In this document: positions 63,335-64,000 of the stretch, in pieces
How the letters are laid out: every line of letters begins with the position of its first letter
How positions within the stretch are numbered: the first letter of the stretch is position 1
Source of the DNA: Nannochloropsis oceanica
Lineage: Eukaryota > Sar > Eustigmatophyceae > Eustigmatales > Monodopsidaceae
DNA length: 64,000 bases
Reading direction: 5' to 3'
NCBI GenBank assembly: GCA_004519485.1
Contig: CP038130.1
Coordinates: forward strand, 868,001-932,000
Notes under the pieces: model-generated
The model's input: the letters and a program-made list of their open reading frames with translations, nothing else
Databases searched by the model: none
Told to the model about the DNA's origin: nothing
Position numbers and translations under genes: made by a program

Positions 63335-64000
63335 TGTCCCTTCGTCTTGCCTCGGGTTGAAGACGGTATTGAGGACTCGAAGGAGAAGGCCCATCGCGAC
63401 GGATAGCATGGCACATGTCTTCCGGTCTCGCAGGAGCTCGTGGCTAGACAAGGGTGACGTATCCTCCGCGAGGAGGACGAGGAGGAGGAAGACCACACAG
63501 AGGAGAGGGATAGCTTGCTCCACCTCCAGCAACAGGGGCAACACAATCTGGGGCGACCACCAAGACAACGAGGAAGAAGCCGAAGATACTGCGGTGGCTG
63601 CTGCTGCGGCCGCAGCCGCTGACGGCGACTCCCCTCCCACCTCTTCCCCCTCTTTCCCTCCCTCCTCTATACTCGACACGGCCATCAAAGACGCACGTAG
63701 CACAAGCACCGCCCCTGCCATTCCAGCGCCGCTCCCTCCCCTCACAGGCAGCCTCATCTTCCCCTCTCCCTTCTCACCGCGTTTCACTGCGGCCAAAATC
63801 TCCTCCCCCTTCATCGTGACGGACGCTCCATTCACCAAAAATAATCGCACATCATCCTCCCCCCGCAGCGGCGGCATGGACAGGCCCTTCTCGTACTCGA
63901 CATGCCGGCTCACCACTACCTCCTTCCCTCCCTTCCTCCCGCCCTCCTCTCCGTCTCCTCCCTTCCAGGTAGCATGGGTAAGAAGCAACAACCGAGGACG
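61020..64000 (-). CDS. Sec14/CRAL-TRIO lipid-transfer protein, 5' end outside window
   Basis: Six exons: open from the right edge to 62988, then 62622-62500, 62265-62151, 61922-61800, 61627-61516 and 61249-61020. All junction phases agree (2, 2, 0, 0, 1). The C-terminal 290 residues are a Sec14-type CRAL-TRIO domain that binds phospholipid and moves it between membranes. The N-terminal part has RWNLTYEWR joined to REFGTDEILDEPQPFFDLIK, then PSWYCGQGKSGDPVYWER and GIEELLRHYVMVTEFCWVKL. The lipid pocket shows TVFDVGGVGIRDLAGDAFDF, ISEHYPER, MIVNAPSWFAVLWKMIRPMV and ADIPIEYGGKLRFGE. The first exon adds an unusual leader with one or two hydrophobic segments (IPLLCVVFLLLVLLA) and Ala/Thr repeats, so the protein may be membrane-anchored. 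The frame is open to the window edge, and the true start lies outside or in another exon. Confidence 0.88.
62735..62814 (-). pseudogene. decayed duplicate of a Sec14 exon inside an intron
   Basis: Within the first visible Sec14 intron, this stretch resembles the next exon (62622-62500). In sense it reads DFGTDEM where the exon has EFGTDEILDEPQ, and it keeps AAGGAGTGCTATCCAT found in the exon. A good acceptor (TTGGGCAG) is retained. A stop codon follows GACGAGATG in the frame matching the exon, so it cannot code the same peptide. It is either a dead exon copy or a cassette whose inclusion would stop translation. Confidence 0.65.
63285..63345 (-). repeat. CTGTTG/CTGCTGTTG repeat coding Ala/Thr
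   Basis: Short tandem GCAACA-type units in coding sense, in frame in the first visible Sec14 exon, giving an Ala/Thr tract (TAATATAATA). Probably variable in length. Confidence 0.85.

Overview
This is nuclear DNA from a eukaryotic alga with a secondary (red-lineage) plastid, most likely a eustigmatophyte close to Nannochloropsis/Microchloropsis; the species is inferred, not proven. Genes are dense, lie on both strands and have few short GT-AG introns. At least five proteins begin with a signal peptide followed at once by an A-F or A-W junction, the ASAFAP-type plastid signal of stramenopile algae. There is a bHLH-PAS factor of the kind known in diatoms and Nannochloropsis, a DWARF27-like carotenoid isomerase, an ALB3 insertase and an EGY-type site-2 protease. 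Coding strands carry many CAG, TCC and GGA tracts. I saw no rRNA, tRNA, CRISPR array, transposon or virus-like element.

Layout. 1-9 kb: bHLH-PAS regulator (+), tRNA pseudouridine synthase (-), DPH2 (+). 9-15 kb: SNF2/RING helicase (-), whose frame breaks at a 17-base homopolymer. 16-20 kb: plastid HNH endonuclease (-) and TRM61 (+), divergent. 20-28 kb: unknown three- or four-exon gene (-), C-4 methylsterol oxidase (+), EGY-like protease (+). 28-34 kb: SAP-RRM protein (-), ATG18/WIPI (-), mL49 (+). 34-38.5 kb: RNA polymerase III subunit RPC3 (-), D27-like isomerase (+), ubiquitin-L40 (-). 38.9-45.9 kb: D-galacturonate reductase (+), ALB3 (-), ribosomal P0 (+), small plastid membrane protein (-). 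46-54 kb: one giant gene (+). 54.9-60 kb: small four-exon gene (+) and a multicopper-oxidase-fold surface protein (-). 61-64 kb: Sec14/CRAL-TRIO protein (-), running off the right edge.

The most unusual locus is 46246-54150, a protein of about 2634 residues. It has two multi-span membrane blocks, each followed by a class III nucleotide cyclase-like domain, which is the layout of animal transmembrane adenylyl cyclases. These are fused to an AGC-type kinase whose activation segment is interrupted by a complete response-regulator receiver domain. The cyclase domains have lost nearly all catalytic residues, while the kinase and receiver keep theirs. I infer a membrane pseudocyclase that controls a kinase gated by phosphorelay.

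Functionally the window is mostly housekeeping (translation, tRNA modification, RNA polymerase III, autophagy, lipid and sterol metabolism) mixed with plastid biogenesis. Gene order shows no operon-like logic, but several gene pairs share short divergent promoters.
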